The notes under the pieces: generated by a model
Told to the model about the DNA's origin: nothing
Database searches by the model: none
The model's input: only the letters and a program-made list of their open reading frames with translations
Position numbers and translations under genes: made by a program
Origin: Pseudomonas poae
Lineage (GTDB): Bacteria > Pseudomonadota > Gammaproteobacteria > Pseudomonadales > Pseudomonadaceae
Direction of reading: 5' to 3'
Length of the DNA stretch: 64,000 bases
Assembly: GCA_028869255.1 (NCBI GenBank)
Contig: CP110972.1
Span: 377,001 to 441,000 of the forward strand
Part shown: piece after piece, positions 56,318 to 64,000 of the stretch
How the letters are laid out: the number at the start of each line of letters is the position of its first letter
How positions within the stretch are numbered: the stretch's first letter is position 1

Positions 56318-57346
56318 CTACGTACTCTCCCGCACCTGCAACTCAAAGCCCATATCCACCACCGGCTTGGCGATCTTGTTGCCCGCCATGATCGTCAGCA
56401 AATGCTCCGCCGCACGTCGGCCAATCGCTTCACGCGGCGTGCTGATGCTGCTCAAGCGCGGCACCATGAAGGACGACGCCGGCAGGTCGTTAAAGCCCAG
56501 CACCGCCACGCGTTCCGGCACGTTGATGCCATGGCGCATGGCCTCCAGCAGCGCGCCTTGGGCCAGGTCGTCGTTGCCGAAGAAAATCGCATCCACATCC
56601 GGATGGGCCGCCAGCAGTTGCAAAAACAGCTCGCCGCCCAGCCCCACGGAGGAGGGGCGCGGCGTCAGCAGCTCCAGCGCCGGGTCGTACCGGCCGGCTT
56701 GCTGCAAGGCGCGGCGAAAACCTTCGCCACGCAGCAGCGTGCGTTGGTCCAGTTGCGCGCCAATATAGGCCAGGCGTTTGTAACCCCGGGACAGCAGATG
56801 TGCCGCCGCCGTTTCACCTGCCGCCAACTGCGAGAAGCCCACGCAGTTCACGCCGGCGTTGGGGTCCAGGTCCATCATGTATACGCTCGGCACATTACTC
56901 GCCTCGACCATCCGTCGGGCGCTTTCGGTGCGATCAAAGCCGGTCAGCAACAAACCCCTTGGCTGGTAGGCCATGTAGTTGCGCAGCAGGTTTTCTTCTT
57001 CATCGCGTGAATAGTGCGAGTTGCCGATCAGCACCTCAAAGCCCTTGGGCCGCAGCACCTGGTGGATGGCTTCGAGGGTTTCGATAAACAGCAGGTTGGA
57101 CAGCGACGGCACGATGACCACCACCGAATGGCTCTGCGCCGAGGCCAGGGCGCGGGCGGCGGGGTTGACTACGTAGTTGAGTTCGGCGGCGGCGCGTTGC
57201 ACTTTTTCCGCCAGTTCGGTGGCCACGGTACTCACGCCACGCAGGGCGCGGGAGGCGGTAATCGGGCTGACGCCGGCCAGGCGGGCTACTTCGTTGAGGG
57301 TAGGGCGACCGGTGGTGCGAGTATTTTTATCGTTCTTAGAGGTCAT
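56318..57346 (-). CDS. gntR: Gluconate repressor GntR (LacI family)
   Basis: A 342-residue LacI/GalR-type repressor. The N-terminal helix-turn-helix reads RPTLNEVARLAGVSPITASR with the hinge ALASAQSHSV, and a periplasmic-binding-like effector domain covers about 65-342 (VVVIVPSLSNLLFIETLEAI). In Pseudomonas GntR binds gluconate or 6-phosphogluconate and represses gntK, gntP and itself. The ATG at 57346 gives MTSKNDKNTRTTG; a TTG five codons upstream is less likely. It is divergent from gntK, with two operator-like sites in the gap. Confidence 0.93.
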   Translation of the reverse strand: MTSKNDKNTRTTGRPTLNEVARLAGVSPITASRALRGVSTVATELAEKVQRAAAELNYVVNPAARALASAQSHSVVVIVPSLSNLLFIETLEAIHQVLRPKGFEVLIGNSHYSRDEEENLLRNYMAYQPRGLLLTGFDRTESARRMVEASNVPSVYMMDLDPNAGVNCVGFSQLAAGETAAAHLLSRGYKRLAYIGAQLDQRTLLRGEGFRRALQQAGRYDPALELLTPRPSSVGLGGELFLQLLAAHPDVDAIFFGNDDLAQGALLEAMRHGINVPERVAVLGFNDLPASSFMVPRLSSISTPREAIGRRAAEHLLTIMAGNKIAKPVVDMGFELQVREST

Positions 57347-57378
57347 CAGGCAGCTTGCCAAACAAAAATCGAGGCACT

Positions 57379-57394
57379 AAGGTAGCGCTGTCTC
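57379..57394. promoter_or_regulatory. GntR operator, gntR-proximal
   Basis: AAGGTAGCGCTGTCTC shares the TAGCGCT core with the two other sites in this cluster. It lies about 35 bp upstream of the gntR start, consistent with autorepression. From memory the published Pseudomonas GntR motif contains AAG-N-TAGCGCT. Confidence 0.75.
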
Positions 57395-57541
57395 CATAAG
57401 GCTGCAAATTCTTGAGCGTTGGGTTGCCTGATCCGGTCTGCTCTTGTGTAAGTCGCTTGGCGAGGATGCACGCGTCACTCCATAAAAAAAGACAAGACGG
57501 CGCGGGAAAAGCCTGTTTTTGCACTAGCCTTACAGCGTGCA

Positions 57542-57556
57542 AAGGTAGCGCTATCT
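57542..57556. promoter_or_regulatory. GntR operator, gntK-proximal
   Basis: AAGGTAGCGCTATCT is nearly palindromic around AGCGCT and lies 17-31 bp upstream of the gntK start, a repressor position. Confidence 0.82.
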
Positions 57557-57572
57557 GCGTCCTGAGGTGTTT

Positions 57573-58106
57573 ATGAGTCAACCTGTTACCGCCCTGGTCA
57601 TCATGGGTGTTTCCGGCTGTGGCAAGTCCAGCGTCAGCGAAGCCCTGTGCCGCCTGAACGGCGCCACCGCGATTGAAGGCGACAGCTTTCACCCCGCCGC
57701 GAACATCGAAAAGATGAGCGCCGGCCACCCCCTCAACGACGACGACCGCGCCGGCTGGCTCGACATCCTGTGCGATGAGCTGCGCCGCTCGCTCAAGGCC
57801 GGTGAACACCCGGTGCTCACCTGTTCGGCGCTTAAAAAGAAATACCGCGATCACCTGCGCGAAGCCGCGCCGGGCCTGGGCTTTGTATTTCTGGAGCTGA
57901 CCCGCGCCGTGGCCGCCGACCGCGTGTCCCATCGCCCTGGGCACTTCATGCCGGCCAGCCTGATCGACAGCCAGTTCGCCACGCTTGAATCGCCCGTGGG
58001 CGAGCCGCTGACCCTGGCGCTCAACGCCAGTGAAGACAGCGTCGAGGAACTGGCCGAGCAAACCCATGCCTGGTGGCTGCAACACGGCTTTGAACCTAAT
58101 CCTTAA
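57573..58106 (+). CDS. gntK: Gluconokinase
   Basis: A 177-residue kinase phosphorylating gluconate to 6-phosphogluconate, the Entner-Doudoroff entry. The P-loop GVSGCGKS is at residues 12-19, with EGDSFHPAANIEKM, the LTCSALKKKYRDHLR block and a HFMPASLIDSQFATLE segment typical of GntK. The ATG at 57573 follows GAGG at 5-nt spacing; a GTG two codons earlier is possible. It is controlled by the GntR operator just upstream and probably co-transcribed with gntP. Confidence 0.96.
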   Translation: MSQPVTALVIMGVSGCGKSSVSEALCRLNGATAIEGDSFHPAANIEKMSAGHPLNDDDRAGWLDILCDELRRSLKAGEHPVLTCSALKKKYRDHLREAAPGLGFVFLELTRAVAADRVSHRPGHFMPASLIDSQFATLESPVGEPLTLALNASEDSVEELAEQTHAWWLQHGFEPNP

Positions 58107-58118
58107 TTTTTTGCCGGA

Positions 58119-58134
58119 AAAGATAGCGCTATCC
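58119..58134. promoter_or_regulatory. GntR operator between gntK and gntP
   Basis: The centre GATAGCGCTATC (58122-58133) is a perfect 12-bp palindrome within AAAGATAGCGCTATCC. It lies about 57 bp upstream of gntP, giving the permease its own GntR-controlled promoter. Confidence 0.82.
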
Positions 58135-58190
58135 CCGGCAGGAAGTTCAACACCCGCTTTAATAACAACAACAAACAGGAGAGACCCCCC

Positions 58191-59543
58191 ATGTTTGGCA
58201 TGTCCCACGAGTCCTACCTGCTGCTAGACGCAGTGGTCACTATCATCGGGTTGATCGTTCTGATCACCAAGTTCAAGGTGCACCCGTTCATTGCACTGAT
58301 CATCGCGGCCGGGTTCCTCGGCCTGACCTCGGGCATGCCCGTGGACAAGATCATCAAGGCGTTCCAGGACGGCTTCGGCGGGGTGCTCGGCTTTGTCGGC
58401 ATCATCCTCGCGTTGGGCACGATGCTCGGCAAAATGATGGCTGAATCCGGCGGCGCCGATCAGATCGCCCAGACCCTGATCCGCGCCTTCGGCAAGGAAA
58501 AAGTCCAGTGGGCCATGATGTTCGCCGCGTTTCTGGTGGGCATCCCGCTGTTCTTCGAGATCGGCTTTGTGCTGCTGATCCCGCTGGTGTTTATCGTGGC
58601 GCGCCGCACCGGCGTGTCGCTGATCAAGATCGGTATCCCGCTGCTTGCCGGCCTGTCGGCGGTGCACGGCCTGGTGCCACCGCACCCGGGCCCGCTGCTG
58701 GCCATCGGCGTGTTTGGCGCGGACATCGGCAAGACCATCCTGTATGGCCTGATCGTCGCGCTGCCGACCGCCATCATCGCCGGGCCGATCTTCGGTACGT
58801 TTATCGCCAAGTACATCCCGGGCAACCCGTCCCAGGAACTGGTCGATCAACTGGCCCGCGAGCCTGAGAACAAGAACCTGCCGAGCTTCAGCGTCACCTT
58901 GATCACCGTGCTGCTGCCGGTGTTCCTGATGCTGCTGAAAACCTTCGCCGACATCGCGTTTGCCGAAGGCAATGTGGTGCGCAACTGGATGGACATGATC
59001 GGTCACCCGATCACCGCACTGCTGCTGGCGCTGCTGCTGTCGCTGTACACCTTTGGTACTCGCCAGGGCATCCATTCCAAGCAGATCCTCAAGTTGCTCG
59101 ACGCGAGCCTTGCGCCGACTGCCGCGATCATCCTGATCATTGGCGCCGGTGGCGGTTTCAAGCAGATGCTGGTGACCAGCGGCGTGGGTGATGTGATCGG
59201 CCATATGGCCGTGAATGCGCAGATCAACCCGATTCTGCTGGCCTGGCTGGTGGCGGCGGTGATTCGTGTGGCAACCGGTTCGGCAACAGTGGCGACCATT
59301 ACCGGCGCGGGCATTGTGGTGCCGGTGGTGGGGATGATCCCGGGGGTTAACCGTGAGCTGCTGGTGCTGGCGACGGGCGCGGGTTCGTTGATCCTGTCTC
59401 ACGTCAACGATGCGGGGTTCTGGCTGGTGAAGCAGTACTTCAATATGACCGTGGCGGAGACGTTCAAGACCTGGACGGCGATGGAGACCATCCTGTCGGT
59501 GGTGGCGTTGATCTTTATCATGTTGCTGTCGTTGGTGGTCTGA
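58191..59543 (+). CDS. gntP: Gluconate permease (GntP family)
   Basis: A 450-residue gluconate:H+ symporter with about 12-14 TM segments. Family landmarks are KVHPFIALIIAAGFLGLTSG near the N-terminus, HGLVPPHPGPLLAIGVFGAD in the middle, and ATGSATVATITGAGIVVPVV, then LSHVNDAGFWLVKQYFNM near the C-terminus. It imports gluconate made by periplasmic glucose oxidation. AGGAGAG precedes the ATG. It lies 84 bp after gntK with a GntR site between them. Confidence 0.95.
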   Translation: MFGMSHESYLLLDAVVTIIGLIVLITKFKVHPFIALIIAAGFLGLTSGMPVDKIIKAFQDGFGGVLGFVGIILALGTMLGKMMAESGGADQIAQTLIRAFGKEKVQWAMMFAAFLVGIPLFFEIGFVLLIPLVFIVARRTGVSLIKIGIPLLAGLSAVHGLVPPHPGPLLAIGVFGADIGKTILYGLIVALPTAIIAGPIFGTFIAKYIPGNPSQELVDQLAREPENKNLPSFSVTLITVLLPVFLMLLKTFADIAFAEGNVVRNWMDMIGHPITALLLALLLSLYTFGTRQGIHSKQILKLLDASLAPTAAIILIIGAGGGFKQMLVTSGVGDVIGHMAVNAQINPILLAWLVAAVIRVATGSATVATITGAGIVVPVVGMIPGVNRELLVLATGAGSLILSHVNDAGFWLVKQYFNMTVAETFKTWTAMETILSVVALIFIMLLSLVV

Positions 59544-59581
59544 CAGACACGCCATGAAGCAGGGGTGAAAACCCAATCCAA

Positions 59582-59672
59582 ATGTGGGAGCGGGCTTGCT
59601 CGCGAATACGCAGTGTCAGTCACTGGATTTGGCGACTGATCCACCGCATTCGCGAGCAAGCCCGCTCCCACA
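59582..59672. repeat. REP-type inverted repeat between gntP and alaC
   Basis: ATGTGGGAGCGGGCTTGCTC on the left pairs with the right end GAGCAAGCCCGCTCCCACA; inner arms CGCGAATACG and CGCATTCGCG. It separates convergent genes. Confidence 0.9.
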
Positions 59673-59703
59673 GTTTTGACTGCATTTCTGCAGGTGCGCA
59701 GGG

Positions 59704-60915
59704 TCAGGCTTTGTTGACCAGCCCATCGGCCCGGAACATCCCGCGAATCCCGCGTACCGCCTGGCGAATCCGGTCCTGGTTTTCGATCAGCGCAAAGCGC
59801 ACATGATCATCGCCGTACTCGCCAAAGCCAATCCCCGGCGACACACACACCTTGGCTTCCAGCAGCAGTTTCTTGGCAAATTCCAGCGAGCCCATGGCGG
59901 CATACGGCTCGGGAATCTTCGCCCAGACGTACATCGACGCCTTCGGGTTCTCGACCATCCAGCCCAGCTCATGCAGGCCCTTGACCAGCACATTGCGGCG
60001 CTGGCGGTACTGCTCGGCAATGTCTTTCACGCACTGTTGGTCGCCTTCCAGCGCGGCAATTGCCGCCACTTGCAGCGGGGTGAAGGTGCCGTAGTCGTGG
60101 TAACTCTTGATCCGCGCCAGGGCGTTGACCAGTTCCGGGTTACCGACCATAAAGCCAATGCGCCAGCCGGCCATGTTGTAGCTCTTGGACAGGGTGAAAA
60201 ACTCCACCGCAATGTCCTTGGCGCCGGGCACTTGCATGATCGACGGGGCTTTCCAGCCATCGTAGACGATGTCGGCGTACGCCAGGTCGTGCACCACCAG
60301 TACGTCGTACTGTTTGGCGAGGGCGATCACCCGTTCGAAGAAATCCAGCTCCACGCACTGCGCGGTGGGGTTGGACGGAAAGCCGAGGATCATCATCTTC
60401 GGCTTGGGGATCGAGCCGCGAATCGCCCGTTCCAGCTCGGCGAAGAAGTCCACGCCAGGCACCAGCGGCACCGAGCGCACCTGGGCGCCGGCAATCACGG
60501 CACCGTAGATGTGAATCGGGTAGCTGGGGTTCGGCACCAGTACGGTGTCGCCCTGGTCCAGGGTGGCCAGCATCAGGTGCGCCAGGCCCTCCTTGGAACC
60601 GATGGTCACGATGGCTTCCGACTCGGGGTCGATGTCCACCTCATAGCGGTCCTTGTACCAGCGCGAAATCGCCCGGCGCAGGCGCGGAATGCCTTTGGAG
60701 GTGGAGTAGCCGTGGGTGTCTTCGCGTTGGGCGACGGTGACCATTTTTTCCACGATGTGTGGAGGCGTGGCGCCGTCAGGGTTACCCATGCTCAAGTCGA
60801 TGATGTCTTCGCCGCGCCGACGCGCAGCCATCTTCAGCTCGGCAGTGATATTGAACACGTAAGGGGGGAGTCGATCTATGCGCGCAAAGCGGCGCGGCGA
60901 ACCTTGGTCTGCCAT
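59704..60915 (-). CDS. alaC: Alanine transaminase AlaC-like aminotransferase
   Basis: A 403-residue class I/II PLP aminotransferase. It begins [20 protein letters not shown], typical of AlaC/YfdZ. Features include [15 protein letters not shown], the substrate region [24 protein letters not shown] (Asp and Tyr binding PLP) and the Schiff-base Lys in [15 protein letters not shown]. It makes alanine from pyruvate and glutamate. The ATG at 60915 has GAGG 5 nt upstream; the frame extends to 61131 but the extension is not conserved-looking. Confidence 0.92.
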   Translation of the reverse strand: MADQGSPRRFARIDRLPPYVFNITAELKMAARRRGEDIIDLSMGNPDGATPPHIVEKMVTVAQREDTHGYSTSKGIPRLRRAISRWYKDRYEVDIDPESEAIVTIGSKEGLAHLMLATLDQGDTVLVPNPSYPIHIYGAVIAGAQVRSVPLVPGVDFFAELERAIRGSIPKPKMMILGFPSNPTAQCVELDFFERVIALAKQYDVLVVHDLAYADIVYDGWKAPSIMQVPGAKDIAVEFFTLSKSYNMAGWRIGFMVGNPELVNALARIKSYHDYGTFTPLQVAAIAALEGDQQCVKDIAEQYRQRRNVLVKGLHELGWMVENPKASMYVWAKIPEPYAAMGSLEFAKKLLLEAKVCVSPGIGFGEYGDDHVRFALIENQDRIRQAVRGIRGMFRADGLVNKA

Positions 60916-61110
60916 TGTTGCCTCGGAGTACGTAAGCGCCCGGAACCGTCCGAGCGACGTCGGCCACTGCGGTGGCCTGCGGGGCAGACAATACGGGCGA
61001 TGATGGCCGGTTGTCCAGATGCCGGGGAAAAATTTCTGCATGGAGTGCGGCGTGCAAATGCCCCTATACTCGATACGGGTTTGTTCCCTTATAAGAAGGA
61101 GACTGTTCGT

Positions 61111-61590
61111 ATGGATCAGCAGACAAAACAACCGTTAGAGCCACGCATGGAAGAAGGCAAAGCCTTGGTGATCGCCGGTGTACAGGGGCGTTATTCCAAG
61201 GCCACCGTCGGTGATATCCCACGGCTGTGGGAATTATTTGATACCTGCATCAAGGACATCAAGCAGCGCGTCGGCGGCGTGACCTACGGCGTGTGCCATA
61301 ACCCCAGCCATGGCGAGTTCGATTACCTGGCCGGGGTTGAAGTGCCGCGCAAAAGCGATGTGCCCGGTAATTTCGAGTCCATCGAAATCCCGCTGCACCA
61401 CTACGCGGTGTTCCCGCACTACGGCCCGGTGCAGGCACTGGAACAGACGTACGAGCGGATCATGTTCGAGTGGTTGCCGCACTCGGGCTACAAGGTCGCC
61501 GGGGCGGATTTCGAGCGCTACAGCGCGGATTTTGATGCGCGCAAGGGCACAGGCAGTGTCGAGATCTGGTTGCCGGTGGAAGCCAAGTAA
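61111..61590 (+). CDS. GyrI-like/AraC effector-binding-domain protein
   Basis: A 159-residue stand-alone effector-binding domain. The fold pattern [61 protein letters not shown] and [11 protein letters not shown] is characteristic of GyrI-like/AraC-E small-molecule-binding domains. A C-terminal Glu in the pocket is expected for multidrug-like ligands. It has no DNA-binding domain, so it may sequester or hydrolyse small hydrophobic molecules. AAGGAG precedes the ATG at 61111. It is divergent from alaC. Confidence 0.86.
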   Translation: MDQQTKQPLEPRMEEGKALVIAGVQGRYSKATVGDIPRLWELFDTCIKDIKQRVGGVTYGVCHNPSHGEFDYLAGVEVPRKSDVPGNFESIEIPLHHYAVFPHYGPVQALEQTYERIMFEWLPHSGYKVAGADFERYSADFDARKGTGSVEIWLPVEAK

Positions 61591-61616
61591 ACCTTTCTGA
61601 TCGGCGCTCGATCTGC

Positions 61617-61644
61617 GTGGCGCGCGAGCTTGCTCCCTCGCCAC
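61617..61644. repeat. Single REP-like hairpin
   Basis: GTGGCGCGCGAGCTTGCTCCCTCGCCAC-type unit with 5-6 bp terminal pairing (GTGGCG with CGCCAC) and an inner GAGC/GCTC stem; a degenerate, unpaired copy of the family found elsewhere in this window. Confidence 0.6.
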
Positions 61645-61658
61645 AGGTTTAGCGTCGC

Positions 61659-62153
61659 TTATGCGATTAGTGTGAGCGCCAGGCGCCGCTCATTACCAAT
61701 CCGCCCCTTATACGCCTCCCCGCTGTCCACCCAGCCTGCACTCAGATACAACCGCATCGCCGCCACATTGTCCGCATCCACCGACAGCTCCAGCGCCTTG
61801 ATCTGCGGCCACGCCTGCAGAGCCGCGGCCGGCAGCGCCTGCAAGCAGGCTTTGCCGAACCCCCGCCCTTGCTGGTTGCGGTCCACCTGTAAAGCATGCA
61901 GCGTCGCGCTGTGTTCATCGGCCCAGTGGGGCAGGCACGGCGGGCGTTTGAGCAGCAGAAAGGCCACGGGCAGGTCATCGGCGAGCAGGGCGAAGCCTTT
62001 GATGGCGGCGGGGTTGGGGTTGACCAGCAGGCTGTTCAGCGCGCAGTAGATATCGCCGGAATACGCCAGTTGTTCGGGATGCACCTGCAGGGTGTCGAGT
62101 TGCTGTTTCTGCACAAGGCTCAGCGTCTCATAGGAGGCGAGGCGGGTTTCCAT
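61659..62153 (-). CDS. GNAT family N-acetyltransferase
   Basis: A 164-residue acetyltransferase. Motif A is VDRNQQGRGFGKACLQAL near residues 88-105 (R/Q-x-x-G-x-G), with LELSVDADNVAAMRLYLSAG giving the C-terminal half of the acetyl-CoA site, including the conserved Tyr. The N-terminus begins METRLASYETLSL. The substrate is unknown. The ribosome binding site is weak. It is convergent with the effector-binding-domain gene. Confidence 0.88.
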   Translation of the reverse strand: METRLASYETLSLVQKQQLDTLQVHPEQLAYSGDIYCALNSLLVNPNPAAIKGFALLADDLPVAFLLLKRPPCLPHWADEHSATLHALQVDRNQQGRGFGKACLQALPAAALQAWPQIKALELSVDADNVAAMRLYLSAGWVDSGEAYKGRIGNERRLALTLIA

Positions 62154-62301
62154 GGGTGACGCATCCGAAATCCTACAAAGAGACAGGAATTCTAGCGGGT
62201 TTGCCGGGGGCGAAATTATTTTTCAACGGGGTGTCGATTTACCCAAGGGTGATTCGACTAAGGGTGTTCCTTGTGATTTTCCACCCCCCAGGAGTGTCGC
62301 C

Positions 62302-62721
62302 ATGAGTACTGCAATCAACCGCCTGATCGAGCAATGGAAACACGCGGTTACCGCCAAGGATATCGAGAAAATTGTCAGCTATTACGCCGACGATATCCTC
62401 GCGTTCGACGCCGTTGCCGCGCTGCAATTCAAGGGCAAGGCCGCCTACCGCGCCCATTGGGAAGAATGCATGAAACAGTGCCCCGGCCCCGGCATTTTCG
62501 AGTTTCATGAGTTGCATATCGTGGAGGCGCCGGACAGCGCATTTGCCCACTGGCTCGCGCACTGCGGCGGCACCGGGCCGGATGGGGTGCTCAAGACGTG
62601 CTGGATGCGCGTGACTGCCGGCTACCAACGCATCAATGGCCAATGGAAGGTGGTGCATGAGCATTGGTCTGCGCCCTTCGATATGCAAACCGGCGCCGGT
62701 CTGTTCGACCTGAAACCCTGA
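62302..62721 (+). CDS. SnoaL-like/NTF2-fold protein
   Basis: A 139-residue cystatin-like alpha+beta protein of the SnoaL/nuclear-transport-factor-2 superfamily. It has the helix INRLIEQWKHAVTAKDIEKI, the strand pattern YYADDILAFDAVAALQFKGK, and a C-terminal YQRINGQWKVVHEHWSAPFD. Such proteins are small-molecule isomerases, hydrolases or simple binding modules; none can be assigned. AGGAG precedes the ATG. It begins the run of small genes leading to the ECF sigma factor and may belong to that module. Confidence 0.85.
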   Translation: MSTAINRLIEQWKHAVTAKDIEKIVSYYADDILAFDAVAALQFKGKAAYRAHWEECMKQCPGPGIFEFHELHIVEAPDSAFAHWLAHCGGTGPDGVLKTCWMRVTAGYQRINGQWKVVHEHWSAPFDMQTGAGLFDLKP

Positions 62722-62763
62722 CCGCCACGAACTATAGTCAGTAGTCCGAAAACGGAGACGCAC

Positions 62764-63108
62764 ATGAAATACCTCTGCCTGATTTACAGCAACGAGCAGG
62801 TGTTGCATACCTCGCCCGACAGCCCTGCCGACCCGGAGTGTTTCGCCTACGCCCAGGCCATCCAGGCCAGCGGCCGGATGCTCGCCGCCGAGCCGCTGGA
62901 GTCGGTGAGCACCGCCACCACCGTGCGGATGCGCAATGGCAAGCTGTCGATCACCGACGGGCCGTTTGCCGAAACCAAGGAGCAGCTCGCCGGGTTCTAC
63001 CTGATAGAGGCCAAGGATTTGAATGAGGCGATCCAGGTGGCCGGTGGCATTCCGGCGGCCAGGGTCGGCAGTGTGGAAGTGCGCCCCGTGCGTGAATTGA
63101 ATCTCTGA
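62764..63108 (+). CDS. YCII/DGPF-domain protein
   Basis: A 114-residue YciI-related protein with the DGPF signature (ITDGPFAETKEQLAGFYLIE). It begins MKYLCLIYSNEQVL. DGPF proteins are the standard partner of ECF42-type sigma factors in proteobacteria and actinobacteria. The biochemical role is unresolved; YciI itself has a weak dehydrochlorinase-like activity. CGGAG precedes the ATG. The next two genes follow within 35 bp and with overlap, so this is one operon. Confidence 0.9.
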   Translation: MKYLCLIYSNEQVLHTSPDSPADPECFAYAQAIQASGRMLAAEPLESVSTATTVRMRNGKLSITDGPFAETKEQLAGFYLIEAKDLNEAIQVAGGIPAARVGSVEVRPVRELNL

Positions 63109-63142
63109 ATACAACAATCACAAGATTCCAGGAGGTTTACCC

Positions 63143-63622
63143 ATGACCACTCAACCCGCTGAATTTGAACTGTCCATCAGCCGCGTAATCGATGCGCCCC
63201 GCAGCCGGGTGTTCCGTGCCTGGACCGAGCCCGCGCTGCTGCAACAATGGTGGGGGCCCTACGGCATGACTACCCCCGAGTGCGAAATGAACCTGTGGGT
63301 CGGTGGCCTGTTTCGCACCTTGATGCGCGCCCCGGATGGCACCGAATACCCGACACAGGGCGTGTTTCTGGAAATCGTCGCGCCACGGCGGCTGGTATTT
63401 ACCGACGCCTTTGCGCCGGGCTGGATCCCTTCGGGCAAGCCGTTTATGACCGCCGAAGTGACCCTGCAGGAAGTCGACGGCAACAAGACCCTCTACACCG
63501 CCCGTGCCATGCATTGGAGCCAGGAAGACAAGCAGGCCCACGAGGCCATGGGCTTTCATGACGGCTGGGGCCAGAGCCTGGAGCGCCTGGTGACGCTGGT
63601 CACCCAGGGCCTGCCCGATTGA
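63143..63622 (+). CDS. SRPBCC/AHSA1-type protein
   Basis: A 159-residue START-like (SRPBCC) protein of the AHSA1 family. The pattern LSISRVIDAPRSRVFRAWTE, LLQQWWGPYGMTTPECEMNL and GWGQSLERLVTLV is typical. The fold binds hydrophobic ligands in a deep pocket. AGGAGG precedes the ATG. Its stop overlaps the TTG start of the sigma factor, making the trio DGPF-AHSA1-sigma translationally coupled. Confidence 0.9.
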   Translation: MTTQPAEFELSISRVIDAPRSRVFRAWTEPALLQQWWGPYGMTTPECEMNLWVGGLFRTLMRAPDGTEYPTQGVFLEIVAPRRLVFTDAFAPGWIPSGKPFMTAEVTLQEVDGNKTLYTARAMHWSQEDKQAHEAMGFHDGWGQSLERLVTLVTQGLPD

Positions 63623-64000
63623 CGCCGGCGATCGAGGCGATTTACCGCAGCGAATCGCGGCGCGTGTTGGCGACGCTGATTCGCGTGCTCGGTGATTTCG
63701 ACTTGGCCGAAGAAGCGCTGCATGAGGCGTTTTTTGTCGCTGTGCAGCGCTGGCCGCAGGACGGTGTACCGGACAACCCTAGGGCCTGGCTGGTCTCGAC
63801 CGGGCGTTTCAAAGCCATCGACCGGTTACGTCGCCAGGCTCGATTTACCCCTTTATTGCAGGAGCAGGCCGACGCGCTGGAGGCGACCGACTGGAATGTT
63901 GAAGACGTGGAAGACGACCGCCTGCGCCTGATTTTCACCTGCTGCCACCCGGCGCTGGCGCCCGACGCCCAGGCGGCGCTGACCTTGCGTGAGATCTGCG
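63619..64000 (+). CDS. ECF42-type RNA polymerase sigma factor (3' partial)
   Basis: A sigma-70-family protein cut by the window end after 127 residues. It starts at TTG 63619, overlapping the previous stop (TTGA). Region 2 is visible as ATLIRVLGDFDLAEEALHEA and NPRAWLVSTGRFKAIDRLRR, and region 4 begins RLRLIFTCCHPALAPDAQAA, a hallmark of the ECF42/DUF6596 sigma group. These sigmas lack a classical anti-sigma and are paired with DGPF proteins; a long C-terminal extension is expected beyond the window. The neighbouring DGPF gene supports the call. Confidence 0.88.
   Translation, partial: MTPAIEAIYRSESRRVLATLIRVLGDFDLAEEALHEAFFVAVQRWPQDGVPDNPRAWLVSTGRFKAIDRLRRQARFTPLLQEQADALEATDWNVEDVEDDRLRLIFTCCHPALAPDAQAALTLREIC

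Noticed and set aside
58224..59576. 450-residue minus-strand open frame opposite gntP
   Set aside because: Extreme Gln/His/Asp composition reflects reading a membrane protein backwards; gntP is certain.
59803..61110. Long upstream extension of the effector-binding-domain frame
   Set aside because: The extension is antisense to alaC; a strong AAGGAG site supports the start at 61111.

Overview
The window looks like chromosomal DNA of a Pseudomonas of the fluorescens group. It is GC-rich throughout. It carries hallmark Pseudomonas blocks: icmP-bifA-sodB-argO-argP; the glucose/Entner-Doudoroff block gtsABCD-oprB-mutarotase-hexR-zwf-pgl-eda; tandem fadD2/fadD1 next to phaJ-like and lipase genes; and gntR-gntK-gntP. 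At least eleven intergenic gaps hold paired REP-type inverted repeats of the usual Pseudomonas kind. I saw no rRNA, tRNA, CRISPR array, insertion sequence or prophage. Gene identities come from reading translated motifs and gene order, not from database searches.

Layout. 1-1.5 kb: C-terminal part of an unrecognised large protein. 1.5-8.7 kb: imelysin lipoprotein (icmP) with a Fur-like box, the c-di-GMP phosphodiesterase bifA, a small Asn-rich repeat protein, sodB, a LysE/ArgO exporter, an ACT-domain protein and divergent argP. 8.7-10.7 kb: an epimerase-family dehydrogenase and a membrane-anchored coiled-coil protein. 10.7-23 kb: sugar block. It runs from an AGE-family sugar isomerase through glucose ABC transporter gtsABCD, porin oprB and mutarotase, then the repressor hexR facing zwf-pgl-eda. 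The isomerase and gtsA promoters share an almost identical palindrome-plus-promoter module. 23-34 kb: PLP enzyme, a sigma-54-preceded four-helix-bundle protein, the fatty-acid/PHA cluster, CsbD, a frameshifted yihY/brkB, and def.

33-46 kb: accessory region. It holds a methyltransferase, a GNAT, a 38-aa Lys-rich protein, a fatty acid desaturase with two frameshifts and a PhnD-like binding protein. These are followed by a FecI-FecR-TonB receptor trio and then four closely spaced genes: a glycine-betaine-type binding protein, a sulfonate-type binding protein, an ornithine cyclodeaminase-family enzyme and a HAL-superfamily lyase that lacks the MIO-forming Ala-Ser-Gly. No permease or ATPase accompanies the two binding proteins. 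This is the most interesting locus: a candidate uptake and breakdown system for an unknown nitrogen/sulfur compound.

46-64 kb: GST with divergent LysR, a frameshifted PAS-PAS chemoreceptor, a GST/uronate-dehydrogenase-like/MFS operon, mlaA, a two-component pair, a DUF6124-like protein, the gluconate genes with three near-identical GntR operators, alaC, an effector-binding-domain protein, and at the right edge a DGPF-protein/AHSA1/ECF42-type sigma module cut by the window end. Four single-base indels break three genes. Two of them lie in C homopolymers, so sequencing error must be considered alongside true pseudogenisation.
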